Of a DNA stretch of 64,000 nucleotides, positions 44,120 through 53,327 are shown one piece after another. Source of the stretch: Evansella vedderi (GTDB lineage Bacteria > Bacillota > Bacilli > Bacillales > Salisediminibacteriaceae); NCBI RefSeq assembly GCF_030813435.1, contig NZ_JAUSUG010000016.1, positions 1-64,000 on the forward strand, written 5' to 3'. A model generated the notes under the pieces. The model saw only the letters and a list, made by a program, of their open reading frames with translations, ran no database searches and was not told where the DNA came from. Both the position numbers and the translations under genes were made by a program. The first letter of the stretch is position 1. Every line of letters starts with the position of its first letter.

Positions 44120-44665
44120 ATGCAGTTGGTGTTATCTGGCAAAACCATATTATCTAAAATATACAGTAAAGAAATCATGGTTGAACCCTTTACCGTGAAG
44201 CAAATTCAACCAGCCTCCATTGATTTACGTTTAGGTAAACATTTTCTAACTATTGACGAACATAAAAATGCAGTTGTCTCTTTGGAGAGTTCTGCGAAAT
44301 ATAGGGAGATTAAGGAAGAAGCGAAAATAATCCTTCCACCCCATTCTTTTTTGTTAGCAACTACAATGGAAACGCTAGAACTGCCTAACAACTTAACTGC
44401 GTTTGTGGAGGGAAGAAGTTCTATCGGACGCTTAGGGTTATTTATTCAAAATGCAGGCTGGGTAGACCCAGGTTTTAAAGGACAGATTACCTTAGAATTA
44501 TTTAATGCAAATAGTCTTCCTATCGAATTAACAGTGGGGAGAAGGATTTGTCAGTTAGTGTTTGCAGAAGTAAACGAAGAGGCAGAACCCTATAAAGGAA
44601 AGTATCTTTATCAGTATGGGGCTACAAACAGCAGGATATTTCAGGACGTGGAAGTGAGTAAATAG
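44120..44665 (+). CDS. dcd: dCTP deaminase
   Basis: From ATG 44120 (AGAAAGAGGGG upstream) the protein has 181 residues. It has the dCTP-deaminase/dUTPase trimer motifs: [12 protein letters not shown] (near residue 30), [23 protein letters not shown] (with catalytic-loop residues, near 98-120), GQITLELFN and the C-terminal [15 protein letters not shown]. It turns dCTP into dUTP (or dUMP in bifunctional members). These enzymes need no zinc, unlike dCMP deaminase. It directly follows zagA behind a Zur-controlled promoter, which suggests a zinc-sparing role. Confidence 0.9.
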   Translation: MQLVLSGKTILSKIYSKEIMVEPFTVKQIQPASIDLRLGKHFLTIDEHKNAVVSLESSAKYREIKEEAKIILPPHSFLLATTMETLELPNNLTAFVEGRSSIGRLGLFIQNAGWVDPGFKGQITLELFNANSLPIELTVGRRICQLVFAEVNEEAEPYKGKYLYQYGATNSRIFQDVEVSK

Positions 44666-44716
44666 TTTGTGCTTTATGGGTTACAAAATTTTATTTTTAT
44701 AAATAATTAAAATGTT

Positions 44717-44737
44717 AAATAGTAATAATTGCGATTT
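44717..44737. promoter_or_regulatory. Zur box upstream of the His-rich CobW gene
   Basis: A 21-nt site with left half AAATAGTAAT and right half ATTGCGATTT, two or three mismatches from the palindrome, 57 bp before the start codon. Confidence 0.72.
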
Positions 44738-44794
44738 ATCTCGATATATAATAAGGCAGGATAAAAAAGCTATCTTTTATGGGGAGGGGAAAGG

Positions 44795-45808
44795 ATGGAG
44801 AAAATCCCGGTATTTGTTTTAAGTGGTTTTTTAGGGAGCGGCAAAACAACACTTCTAAAGCGATTACTCCAAACATGTGAGGAGAAAGGAGTTACTCCTG
44901 CTGTCTTAATGAATGAGATAGGGAAGACAGATATGGATGGAGAGATTATTCTCGAAAAGAATAAACAACAAATCATGGAAAAGTTATTAGATGGTTGTAT
45001 TTGCTGCAGTAAAAAAAGTGAAGTTGCCGATTCAATCACAAAGCTCCTGCAAAATCAGCCGGATGTTATTTTTATTGAATTGACTGGAGTGGCTAATCCG
45101 GAAGAAGTAGTAGATTCTTTGACTGAACCTGAACTGATAGATTATCTTTATTTAGAAAAAGTGATAACGGTCCTCGATGGAGAGAATGTACTTGAGTATA
45201 ACAGTATTTTTGAGTCCGTTCGAGAATTGGTTCGAACAACAAGAAGGCAAATAGAAGTTGCTGATCTATTGATAGTGAATAAAGTAGATTTAATTTCAGA
45301 GTCTCATAGGGAAAAAGTAAAGAAAGTAATTAAAAAACAAAATACAGTATCACCTGTTTATTTTACTTCCTATAGTGAAGTGGATTCGGATCTTTTGTTA
45401 GGAGATGTAAAGGTAATAAAGAATAAATTATCATTACACGAAAAAAAGCATGCACACGCTCATCATGAACATAAGCATCATCATAACCATAACCATGAAC
45501 ATAAGCATGATCACAACCACGAACATAAAGATAACCGATCTTATTCACGAATAAATACGATTACATTGGATTTTAGTCAACAAATGAAACCTACTAAAGT
45601 CGATAAATTTTTGAAAAAGTGGCGACCAAATTTATTAAGGGCAAAAGGGTACATCCCTTTAAAGGATGGGTGTTACTTACTTCAACACGTAATGAAAAGA
45701 ACGTATTTGGAACCGTCAGAACATATGGGAAGACATTACTTAGTTATGATAGGTATAGACTTAAATACAGATGAAGTGGAAAGGGAATGGGCGAAACTGA
45801 ATGTATAA
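44795..45808 (+). CDS. CobW-family GTPase with His-rich metal-binding loop
   Basis: The 337-residue protein has P-loop GFLGSGKT (residues 11-18), CICC (68-71), IELTGVANPEEV and NKVDL, then a His-rich loop (about residues 207-236, alternating His with Ala, Lys, Glu or Asn) before the C-terminal CobW domain. The His loop is expected to bind or buffer zinc. With a Zur box upstream it belongs to the zinc-starvation response and is distinct from ZagA, which has only a short HQQH. GGGGAGGGG precedes the ATG. Confidence 0.9.
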   Translation: MEKIPVFVLSGFLGSGKTTLLKRLLQTCEEKGVTPAVLMNEIGKTDMDGEIILEKNKQQIMEKLLDGCICCSKKSEVADSITKLLQNQPDVIFIELTGVANPEEVVDSLTEPELIDYLYLEKVITVLDGENVLEYNSIFESVRELVRTTRRQIEVADLLIVNKVDLISESHREKVKKVIKKQNTVSPVYFTSYSEVDSDLLLGDVKVIKNKLSLHEKKHAHAHHEHKHHHNHNHEHKHDHNHEHKDNRSYSRINTITLDFSQQMKPTKVDKFLKKWRPNLLRAKGYIPLKDGCYLLQHVMKRTYLEPSEHMGRHYLVMIGIDLNTDEVEREWAKLNV

Positions 45809-45816
45809 CGAAGAAA

Positions 45817-45852
45817 GACAACAAAGGAATTTTTCTTTTGTTGTTTTTTTCT
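45817..45852 (+). terminator. Rho-independent terminator
   Basis: AGACAACAAAGGAA pairs imperfectly with TTCTTTTGTTGT, followed by T7. Confidence 0.75.
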
Positions 45853-45857
45853 GTTAT

Positions 45858-45878
45858 AAATCATAATAATTTCGATTT
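45858..45878. promoter_or_regulatory. Zur box upstream of the permease operon
   Basis: A 21-nt site AAATCATAAT-A-ATTTCGATTT, close to the palindrome, 62 bp before the permease start. Confidence 0.78.
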
Positions 45879-45940
45879 AATGTCATGATCCCCCCTTGTC
45901 CGCATATATTTTCAATAAATAAAAATGGTTGGAGGATCCA

Positions 45941-46942
45941 ATGATACGGCGTATTGAACAAAATTTAGCGGAAATAACAGGTTTCATTATTTTAGCTTCC
46001 GTATTTTATCTTGTGGTTGTCAATGAACGATGGACTGTGAAAACAATAGTATTACCTGAATCCCTTTTAGCCTTTAACACGATTTTTCTTAGTATTTTAA
46101 TTGAGGCAGTCCCCTTTGTTTTAATTGGAGTTTTTATAGCGGGCCTTATACAAGTTTTTGTTACAGAAGAGCATATAAAAAAACTGATCCCTAAAAATAG
46201 AATCATGGCTGTAGGAATGAGTTGTATGTTAGGGGCTTTATTTCCAGCATGTGAATGTGGGATCGTCCCAATTGTAAGAAAACTAGTATATAAGGGAGTC
46301 CCCATCTTTGCAGGGGTAGGTTTTCTTTTGACCGGCCCTCTCATTAATCCCATCGTTATTGCTTCCACCTATATGGCTTTTGGACAGGATATAAGAATAG
46401 CATTGTTGAGAATGGGTTTGGGGCTATTAATTGCCATCGTTATTGCTGCAATTATTAGTTTGCTGTTTAAAGGAAATCAATTAAAAAAATCCGCCAGTCT
46501 GCTTGAGTTGGATCAGTCTACCTACCGTTTCCCCCTCTTATTGCGAATAAGAGCCATGTTTATCCATTCTGTGGATGAGTTTTTTGATGTGGCTAAGTAT
46601 TTAATTATTGGGGCCATGTTGGCTGCTTTTGTACAAACCTATGTATCTACAAATACCTTAATAGGAATGGGGGAAGGGATAATCTATTCTACAGCCATAA
46701 TGATGGGACTTGCTTACCTTTTATCCCTTTGTTCGGAAGCGGATGCCTTCATTGGTGCCTCCTTTCGCCACGTGTTTCCTGAAACTTCTTTATTAGGGTT
46801 TCTTATTTATGGGCCTATGCTTGATTTAAAAAATACGATTATGATGCTGGCTGTATTTAAGCTTCGTTTTGTAGTGTTTTTAATGATCATTATCACATTA
46901 AGTGTCTTTGGTGTACTGATGTTTGTTCATCCTTGGATATAA
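45941..46942 (+). CDS. YraQ/DUF318-family permease
   Basis: The ATG at 45941 follows GGAGG by five bases and gives 333 residues with 8-9 membrane segments. The diagnostic LGALFPACECGIVPIVRKL (near residues 100-118) with its Cys-x-Cys pair and FLLTGPLINPIVIAST are typical of UPF0718 permeases (YraQ, YcgR). CECG may bind a metal. With its Zur box and the TIGR03943 partner next door, transport of zinc or a zinc chelate is the likely role, although the family's substrate is not established to my knowledge. Confidence 0.85.
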   Translation: MIRRIEQNLAEITGFIILASVFYLVVVNERWTVKTIVLPESLLAFNTIFLSILIEAVPFVLIGVFIAGLIQVFVTEEHIKKLIPKNRIMAVGMSCMLGALFPACECGIVPIVRKLVYKGVPIFAGVGFLLTGPLINPIVIASTYMAFGQDIRIALLRMGLGLLIAIVIAAIISLLFKGNQLKKSASLLELDQSTYRFPLLLRIRAMFIHSVDEFFDVAKYLIIGAMLAAFVQTYVSTNTLIGMGEGIIYSTAIMMGLAYLLSLCSEADAFIGASFRHVFPETSLLGFLIYGPMLDLKNTIMMLAVFKLRFVVFLMIIITLSVFGVLMFVHPWI

Positions 46943-46954
46943 TGAGGTAGTACG

Positions 46955-47755
46955 TTGTATTTTCATACTCAAGAAGCAATAAAAGCAATCATTTTATTAC
47001 TGTTTTCCGGATTTATTTTTATGCTCCATCATACAGGAGAGATTATTAAATTCATTAATCCTCAATATACAGCATTTAGCCAGATAGCTTCGGTTATCTT
47101 TTTATTTCTATTTTTTATTCAAGTCCCTAGAATATTTATATCGAAAGAACAGGCGGAAGATCATGATTACTGTACCATTTTAGGGTGTAATCATGAAGTG
47201 GGTAGTGCAAGAAAGGTTCCTTTAAAGAGTGTATTAATATACTCCATTGTACTATTTCCCTTAGTTACAGGTTTTCTCCTTCCGTATAAAGATCTAGGGG
47301 CGGCAGAGGCTGTTAAAAGGGGAATTTGTTATACGCCAAACGAGCAGCATTTACATCATTCGGAGGAATTAGTTACGTCTAATAAAGTTTTTCACGAAAT
47401 GATGGAAAGTCCTGTCCTAATTCTAAATAATTTAAATTTCTCGGTGTATGTAAACAATATTCTAACGTACCCAGAGTTTTTTGATGGGAAACCTCTTGTA
47501 TTAGAAGGCTTTATTTTAGTGGGTGATGACCATCCATTTTTAGCAAGGTTTTTAGTTACACACTGTGTTGCTGATGCCCATGTTACAGGATTGCTGTTAT
47601 CTAGCGATGATAATAATCTGCGAAATGCTAATGATTGGGTTAAGGTTTATGGGCTAGTTGATACTATAGAAAATAATGGTCAAGTACTACCAATTATTCA
47701 AGTAAAAGAATGGAAACAAATTGATCAGCCAAAAATACCATATGTCTATCCTTGA
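46955..47755 (+). CDS. TIGR03943/YcgQ-family membrane protein
   Basis: The 266-residue protein has an N-terminal membrane domain (segments near 8-25, 38-55 and 85-102) and a C-terminal extracytoplasmic part with FDGKPLVLEGFILVGDDHPFLARFLVTHC and WVKVYGLVD (quoted by segments), the usual pattern of the YcgQ partner of YraQ/YcgR permeases. It starts at TTG behind GAGGTAG, 12 bp after the permease stop, and belongs to the same Zur-controlled transcript. CTILGCNHE and the HLHHSEE stretch might contact metal. Confidence 0.85.
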   Translation: MYFHTQEAIKAIILLLFSGFIFMLHHTGEIIKFINPQYTAFSQIASVIFLFLFFIQVPRIFISKEQAEDHDYCTILGCNHEVGSARKVPLKSVLIYSIVLFPLVTGFLLPYKDLGAAEAVKRGICYTPNEQHLHHSEELVTSNKVFHEMMESPVLILNNLNFSVYVNNILTYPEFFDGKPLVLEGFILVGDDHPFLARFLVTHCVADAHVTGLLLSSDDNNLRNANDWVKVYGLVDTIENNGQVLPIIQVKEWKQIDQPKIPYVYP

Positions 47756-47891
47756 TATAAAATTAGTTTTAAAGATCTAATTTAGTCTTGCGGTAATTCT
47801 GCAATAAGCAAAGAGTATATTGGAATACTGTATAATCATTGTAAGTAGCCAGAATTTAGTTGAGAAAGTTTTATTTATGGGTGGGGATAAT

Positions 47892-48482
47892 ATGACGAAA
47901 CCAATTGTTCAACTTTGTAATTACAACCCAAATTGGGAAAATCAATTTGAAAATGAGAAAAAAAGCATTCTAGATGTATTACGAAATAAAGTTGTTGGAA
48001 TTGAACATATTGGAAGTACTTCTATCGATGGATTAGAAGCAAAGCCAATCATTGATATTATCTTAGGTGTGGATGATTTAAACGAAGTATCTCATTTTAT
48101 AGTTCCATTGAGTGAAATTGATTATGAATATGTTCCTAAACCTGAGTTTAAAGATAGAAGGTTTTTTAGGAAGGGATTATTCGGAAAAGGGACTTGTCAT
48201 CTACATATCTGTGAGTTTAATAGCAAAGAGTGGGTTGAAAAATTATTGTTTCGTGATTATCTTAGGTTACATCCAAAAGCAGCAGAAGAGTATGTCTCAT
48301 TAAAAAAAGAACTTGCTTCAAAATATAAGTTCGATAGACCAACTTATACAAAGGAAAAAGCACCATTTATCAAGGCTATTATCGAAAAAGCTAAGAAGGA
48401 AAAAATGATGTTAAAGGTAAGATGGAGAGATTTTAACAATCTAGGACAAGCGAGAGCTAAAAGAATAGAAGTAAAGAAGTAA
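47892..48482 (+). CDS. GrpB-family (UPF0157) nucleotidyltransferase-like protein
   Basis: From ATG 47892 (GGGTGGGGA upstream) the protein has 196 residues. YNPNWENQFENEKKSI, GIEHIGSTSIDGLEAKPIIDIILGV and CHLHICEF are the standard GrpB/UPF0157 motifs, related to nucleotidyltransferases (GST and DxD-type Asp residues). The biological role is not defined. The last 25 residues (RWRDFNNLGQARAKRIEVKK) extend past the usual end. Confidence 0.85.
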   Translation: MTKPIVQLCNYNPNWENQFENEKKSILDVLRNKVVGIEHIGSTSIDGLEAKPIIDIILGVDDLNEVSHFIVPLSEIDYEYVPKPEFKDRRFFRKGLFGKGTCHLHICEFNSKEWVEKLLFRDYLRLHPKAAEEYVSLKKELASKYKFDRPTYTKEKAPFIKAIIEKAKKEKMMLKVRWRDFNNLGQARAKRIEVKK

Positions 48483-48617
48483 TAACATAACAGCGCGAAA
48501 ATTTGCAGGAAGAACATCTTACTTAACTACACATTAGTCAAAAAAATGATTTTTCGGGAAGGGCAAAGAATTTATTTATAAAAAATATTAATTTTTCCAA
48601 CAAAGGAGAAACGCCTA

Positions 48618-49438
48618 ATGTCGAGCCGAATTCCGAAATTAAACTTACCGACTGAACTGGAAATTTACCGTAAGCAAATTGAAAGGACAGTAAAACCCTT
48701 TATAAAAATATCTACATCTAAAGGCCAAACAAAAATTTTTCAAAGTAAGCTTGGGGGCCTCCATATCTACCTAAAACTATGGAACATCCAAAAGATGCTA
48801 ATAATAAACCAATGAAATTATTAGCTCAGTTGAATTTTGAGGAAATTCCAACACTAGATGACATGCCAAAACAAGGGGTATTACAGTTCTTCATCTCAGC
48901 GGAAGACGACGTTATGGGTATTAATTTTGATAATATGACAACTCAACAAAACCTTAAAATTATATTCCACCCCAATGTCGAAAAAGACGAGACACTATTA
49001 GTCAGTGATTTTTCCTACATGAACAAACTCGAAACAGAATACTTTCCAATTCAACATGAATTAGCATTGTCTTTCCGTTTAGATTACGAACCAGTATCTA
49101 TAGAGGATTATAGAAACAATGAATTACTTGGTGACACGGTTGATCTTTCTGTTTTTGTAAAGGTTGAAGGGGACGAAAAAGAACTATGGGAAGTTTACTG
49201 CGATACATTCCTAGGAGAAGGCCACAAAATTGGCGGATACCCTTATTTTACACAAAGCGACCCTAGGGAATATGAGGAAAGGTTTGTGGACCACAACATT
49301 CTATTACTTCAAATTGATAGCGAATTTGATAAAGATATAATGTGGGGGGATGCCGGTGTGGCAAACTTTTTTATAAAAAGAAAAGACCTGCTAAACTTAA
49401 ACTTTTCGAATGTCATCTATAATTGGGACTGTCATTAA
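48618..49438 (+). pseudogene. YwqG-like DUF1963 protein, single frameshift
   Basis: ATG 48618 behind AAAGGAG begins MSSRIPKLNLPTELEIYRKQ and continues to SKLGG. After a one-base loss near 48760 the frame shifts, and LPKTMEHPKDANNKPMKLLAQLNF continues with the DUF1963 pattern (AQLNFEEIP, GVLQFFISAEDD, KIGGYPYFTQSDPRE, LLLQIDSE, MWGDAGVANFFI) to 49438. Joined, about 273 residues match a full-length YwqG. With only one lesion, a sequencing error is as likely as a pseudogene. Confidence 0.75.
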
Positions 49439-49694
49439 TCATTTTTACCTATAATAATGAACTTTAATTTTAATGAAAGTGTTTAAAAGGCTTTATAAAG
49501 CGTTTTATTTATAATTTAGCCTTTAGTTGTTTTGGGGTGGGTTTTGATCATGATTCGGTCTCCATGGAGCTTTTATAGTGACCTTTTGCTTAGTGTTATC
49601 AGTTTAAGGAGATTATGATCTATCACAAACTCTATTAGCATGTATGTACGCTTACAATATAAGCACAGAAATAATAAAAGAGGAGAGCTATAAA

Positions 49695-50234
49695 ATGTTT
49701 CCAGTATTAGAGACAGAAAGACTTACGCTAAGAAAAATTACAGATGGCGATGTGGACGGTATTTTTGCTTGCTTTTCTAATGAAAAAGTAACACGTTATT
49801 ATGGGCAGGAAACCTTGTCTAATATTGAACAGGCAAAGCAAATTGTGCATTTCTTTTCAAAAAACTACAATGAAAAAAAAGGCATACGTTGGGGAATGGA
49901 AAGAAAAGGGGAAAAAGGACTAATTGGCACGATTGGCTTTAATGCTTGGATACCTAAATATAAACGAGCAGAAATAGGTTATGAAATCCATCCAGACCAT
50001 TGGAGAAGAGGTTATACTTCAGAGGCAATATCTAAGGTGCTGTCTTACGGATTTGAAGTTATGGGTTTAACTAGAATAGGTGCAGTTGTATTTCTTGAAA
50101 ATGCGGCATCTAATCAACTACTAACTAAGAAAGGATTTCAAAAAGAGGGGGTATTAAGGGACTACATTTACCAAAATGGCAAACCCTATGATACCTATGT
50201 ATACTCGTTATTAAAAAATAAAAAGGAATTATAA
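49695..50234 (+). CDS. GNAT-family N-acetyltransferase (RimJ-like)
   Basis: From ATG 49695 (AAAGAGGAGAG upstream) the protein has 179 residues and opens FPVLETERLTLRKITDGDVDG, the classic RimJ/RimL-like start. HPDHWRRGYTSEAISKVL (near residue 100) is the acetyl-CoA loop and FLENAASNQLLTKKGFQKEGVLRDY the C-terminal motif. The acceptor may be a ribosomal protein N-terminus or a small molecule. The upstream frame to 49644 is not needed. Confidence 0.87.
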   Translation: MFPVLETERLTLRKITDGDVDGIFACFSNEKVTRYYGQETLSNIEQAKQIVHFFSKNYNEKKGIRWGMERKGEKGLIGTIGFNAWIPKYKRAEIGYEIHPDHWRRGYTSEAISKVLSYGFEVMGLTRIGAVVFLENAASNQLLTKKGFQKEGVLRDYIYQNGKPYDTYVYSLLKNKKEL

Positions 50235-50343
50235 TAAAATATAATTTCTAGTCAAATGAAACAATTTCATAATTCAGTTTCATATAATCAGAACAAATTT
50301 AGAATAATATTTTTATCTTTTTAAAAATTAATTAAATTTACCC

Positions 50344-50796
50344 GTTTCATAATGCTTTATGAGACAGGTAAGTGGCGTTTTCATTACGTTACACGTTTCA
50401 TGAACGCTTTATGAGACAGGTAAGTGGCGTTTTCATTACGTTACGCGTTTCATGAACGCTTTATGAGACAGGTAAGTAACGTTTCCATTCCGTTACGGGT
50501 TTCATGAATGCTTTTATGAGACAGGTAAGTGGCGTTTCCATTCGTTACGGGTTTCATGAATACTTTATGAGACAGGTAAGTCACACTTCCGTTTCGTTAC
50601 GGGTTTCATGAATACTTTATGAGACAGTTAAGTCACGCTTCCATTCCGTTACGCGTTTCATGAACGCTTTATGAGACAGGTAAGTCACATTTCCGTTTCG
50701 TTACACGTTTCATGAATGCTTTAAGAAACAGGTAACTAATGCTTCTGGTACGATACATATTCCATGAATTTGTTTATGAGACAAGTAACTTCTAAC
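50344..50796. repeat. Intergenic tandem array C, nine units of 52 bp
   Basis: GTTTCATGAA-type unit starts fall at 50344, 50395, 50447, 50499, 50551, 50603, 50655, 50707 and 50759, that is 52 bp apart except 51 for the first. The consensus unit carries TTTCATGAACGCTTTATGAG, then GACAGGTAAGTGGCG and CATTACGTTAC. TTCATGAA is palindromic and GTTTCAT/ATGAGAC pair. There are no unique spacers, so it is not CRISPR. The array lies between a GNAT gene and the first cobalamin riboswitch; the rest of 50235-51040 shows no gene. Confidence 0.92.
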
Positions 50797-51039
50797 TATC
50801 TTCCATTTTCTTTTCAAAATAGAAAAAGAGTAAATTAGACATTTGGGGAGGTACTCTTTTTTCATGCTCAAAAAGCGAGGTATAAAGGGCATAAATTTAT
50901 GAAATTCATTCAAATAGAGTGGTATGAATTAATGAGGTTTATACCAAATAGGGAAGAAAATACTTTCTATCATTAAAGTTTCAAGTTACAATGGAAATGC
51001 TAGACTTTTATTATACTTAATAGTTTAAAAAGACAAGTA

Positions 51040-51200
51040 GGTGCCTTTATTAAAGTAAAGGTTAAAAGGGAAGTCGGTGTAAGTCCGACACGGTCCCGCC
51101 ACTGTAATCGTTAATTAAAGCTACGAAAAACCACTGTGCTTATCGTATGGGAAGGTGTAGCAGAGACGTAAGTCAGGAGACCTGCCTATTTGTAACTTTC
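51040..51200 (+). ncRNA. Cobalamin riboswitch 1
   Basis: The element shows the aptamer core: AAAGGGAAGTCGGTG-AAGTCCGACACGGTCCCGCCACTGT by segments, then GGAAGGTGTAGC and the B12 box AGTCAGGAGACCTGCC (51171-51186). A terminator follows at 51307-51340, so control is probably by transcription termination when cobalamin is bound. It leads the cobO-cbiA-cbiP-cobT operon. Confidence 0.95.
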
Positions 51201-51306
51201 GTATTCTTCGAGGAAAAGGATGCTTAAGGGGAAAAGTGATCAAGCTTTTTAAATAGAGGTTCTTACTCGGGGATATCCTGGTGTTTCGTAATCTCATTAA
51301 CCTTTA

Positions 51307-51342
51307 ACGTCTTTCCAAGAAGAAAGGCGTTTTTTATTTTTG
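51307..51342 (+). terminator. Riboswitch-associated terminator
   Basis: AACGTCTTTC pairs with GAAAGGCGTT, followed by TTTTATTTTTGG; it lies between riboswitch 1 and the first gene. Confidence 0.8.
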
Positions 51343-51377
51343 GAAAAAATAGGATAAATTTACTGGAGGTATGGAAA

Positions 51378-51923
51378 ATGAGTAAAGAAAAGCAGAGGGG
51401 ATTAACGCTTGTTTATACAGGAAATGGTAAGGGGAAAACAACGTCTGCATTAGGACTAGCCTTACGTGCCATTGGTAGAGGTTTTAACGTGAAAATTTAT
51501 CAATTCATTAAATCACCTGAAAGAACGTACGGGGAAAAAATTGCAATGGAAAAGCTAGGGGTTGATATGGAACAGCTTGGAATTGGCTTTACATGGACAA
51601 AAACGCCTGAAGAGCATAGGGATGCTTTAAGAAAAGGGTGGCCTATCGCACGGGAAGCAGTAATGAGTGGGGAGTATGATTTAGTCATTTTAGATGAATT
51701 AAACAATGCCCTTGCTATTGACCAATTTCCAATTGAAGATGTTTTGCCACTGCAAGAGGTAGTCGACTTAATTAAAAACAAACCTTCCCATGTTCATCTC
51801 GTTATTACGGGAAGAGATGCGAATGAGAAAATAAAAGAAATAGCAGATCTTGTATCGGTTGTTGAAGCGGAAAAGCATTATTATGACGAAGGAATTCCTG
51901 CTGTGAAGGGAATAGAATTTTAA
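51378..51923 (+). CDS. cobO: Cob(I)yrinic acid a,c-diamide adenosyltransferase (CobO/BtuR type)
   Basis: The 181-residue protein has the P-loop-like TGNGKGKTTSALGLALRA (residues 14-31), VILDELNNAL (near 110) and HVHLVITGRDAN (near 140), the CobA/BtuR/CobO signature. It attaches the adenosyl group of ATP to Co(I) in corrinoids. It is the first gene behind riboswitch 1, with GGAGGT upstream. It serves both de novo corrinoids and salvaged cobinamide. Confidence 0.94.
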   Translation: MSKEKQRGLTLVYTGNGKGKTTSALGLALRAIGRGFNVKIYQFIKSPERTYGEKIAMEKLGVDMEQLGIGFTWTKTPEEHRDALRKGWPIAREAVMSGEYDLVILDELNNALAIDQFPIEDVLPLQEVVDLIKNKPSHVHLVITGRDANEKIKEIADLVSVVEAEKHYYDEGIPAVKGIEF

Positions 51924-51947
51924 TCATATAAATGGAGGTTTCCAAAA

Positions 51948-53327
51948 ATGTCTCATCGACGATTAGTAATAGCAGGGACAGGCAGTAGTGTTGGAAAGAC
52001 GACAGTAACCATTGGAATAATGTCTGCCTTTCAACAAATGGGGTACATCGTTCAAGGCTATAAGTGTGGCCCTGATTATATTGATCCATCGTATCATACG
52101 GCAGTAACCGGTCGGCGTTCCCGGAATTTAGATAGTTGGATGCTGTCTCCTTCCGTTCTAAAAGAGGTTTTACACCGAGGCAATGAAGGAGCAGATATAT
52201 GTATTATTGAGGGTGTCATGGGGTTTTACGACGGAAAGGACCCAACGAAAAATGAAGGAAGTACAGCAGAAATAAGTATGCTTACAGATAGTCCTGTCGT
52301 ATTGGTAGTTGACTGCTCCGGGATGGCACGGAGCGCTGCTGCCATTGTCCGAGGATTTCAGGCATTATCCAATGATGTCAATATTGTAGGGGTCATTGCA
52401 AATAAAGTTGGTGGGGAAGGTCATTTTCAGTTAATAAAAAAGGCCGTTGAACAAGAGTGTAACATTCCTGTTGTAGGTTATTTGAACAAGGAAATGAATC
52501 TTGAAATGCCGGAACGCCACCTAGGGCTTATACCGTCTATTGAACGGGGAGAATTAGATTCATTCCTTTCGAAGCTAGGGGAATTAGTGATAGACTCTGT
52601 TGATATGACTAAACTCTATGAATTAGGGGAAACAACCCCCTTAAAATTAGAAGAGTCAAGCTTATTTAAGGAGGAAGAACCAGCCCGGGTTAGGATTGCT
52701 GTTGCCCGTGATAAAGTATTTAATTTTTATTATGAGGAAAATCTAGAGCTGTTAAAGGCATATGGAGCAGAGCTAATTTATTTTTCTCCTTTAAATGGTG
52801 AGTTACTTCCGGCGAATGTGGATGGACTTTATATCGGGGGAGGCTTTCCGGAGGAATATGCAGCTGAATTATCTGAGCAAACAGAAGTTCATCTTTCCAT
52901 TAAAAGGGCCATTCAAAAGGGGTTGCCAACATTTGCTGAATGCGGTGGATTTATGTATTTATGTGAAGCCCTCTCCACGTTGGACCAAAAAACTCACCCA
53001 ATGGTTGGTGTTATTCCAGGAGTTGTAAAAATGGAAACGAGATTAGCTGCCATTGGGTATCGAGAAATTACTGGAGAAAAAGGGAATTTCCTTTTAAAAG
53101 AAGGGGAAGCAGCGAAAGGTCATGAGTTTCATTATTCTACTTTTCATCCAAAACTAACGATGGAAATGAACTATGCTTATGAAACAAAAGGGATGCGAGG
53201 GACTCAAAAGGAAGGTTACCTTCATGAGAATGTTGTTGCTGGATATACACATATTCATTTTGCATCCTGCACGGCAATAGTAGAGAATTGGATAACAAAA
53301 TGTTTGGAGTGGAAATCCCATGTCTAA
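51948..53327 (+). CDS. cbiA: Cobyrinate a,c-diamide synthase CbiA/CobB
   Basis: The 459-residue protein has an N-terminal dethiobiotin-synthetase-like ATP domain (GTGSSVGKTTVTIGI, residues 8-22; GYKCGPDYIDP near 38) and a C-terminal class I glutaminase-like domain with FAECGGFMYL (nucleophile Cys near 332) and a late His in THIHFASC. It amidates the a and c side chains of cobyrinate with glutamine. It ends 8 bp inside cbiP, so the two are translationally coupled. Confidence 0.95.
   Translation: MSHRRLVIAGTGSSVGKTTVTIGIMSAFQQMGYIVQGYKCGPDYIDPSYHTAVTGRRSRNLDSWMLSPSVLKEVLHRGNEGADICIIEGVMGFYDGKDPTKNEGSTAEISMLTDSPVVLVVDCSGMARSAAAIVRGFQALSNDVNIVGVIANKVGGEGHFQLIKKAVEQECNIPVVGYLNKEMNLEMPERHLGLIPSIERGELDSFLSKLGELVIDSVDMTKLYELGETTPLKLEESSLFKEEEPARVRIAVARDKVFNFYYEENLELLKAYGAELIYFSPLNGELLPANVDGLYIGGGFPEEYAAELSEQTEVHLSIKRAIQKGLPTFAECGGFMYLCEALSTLDQKTHPMVGVIPGVVKMETRLAAIGYREITGEKGNFLLKEGEAAKGHEFHYSTFHPKLTMEMNYAYETKGMRGTQKEGYLHENVVAGYTHIHFASCTAIVENWITKCLEWKSHV

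Noticed and set aside
50344-50796. Possible CRISPR array
   Set aside because: The units are contiguous 52-bp repeats with no unique spacers and no cas genes nearby.
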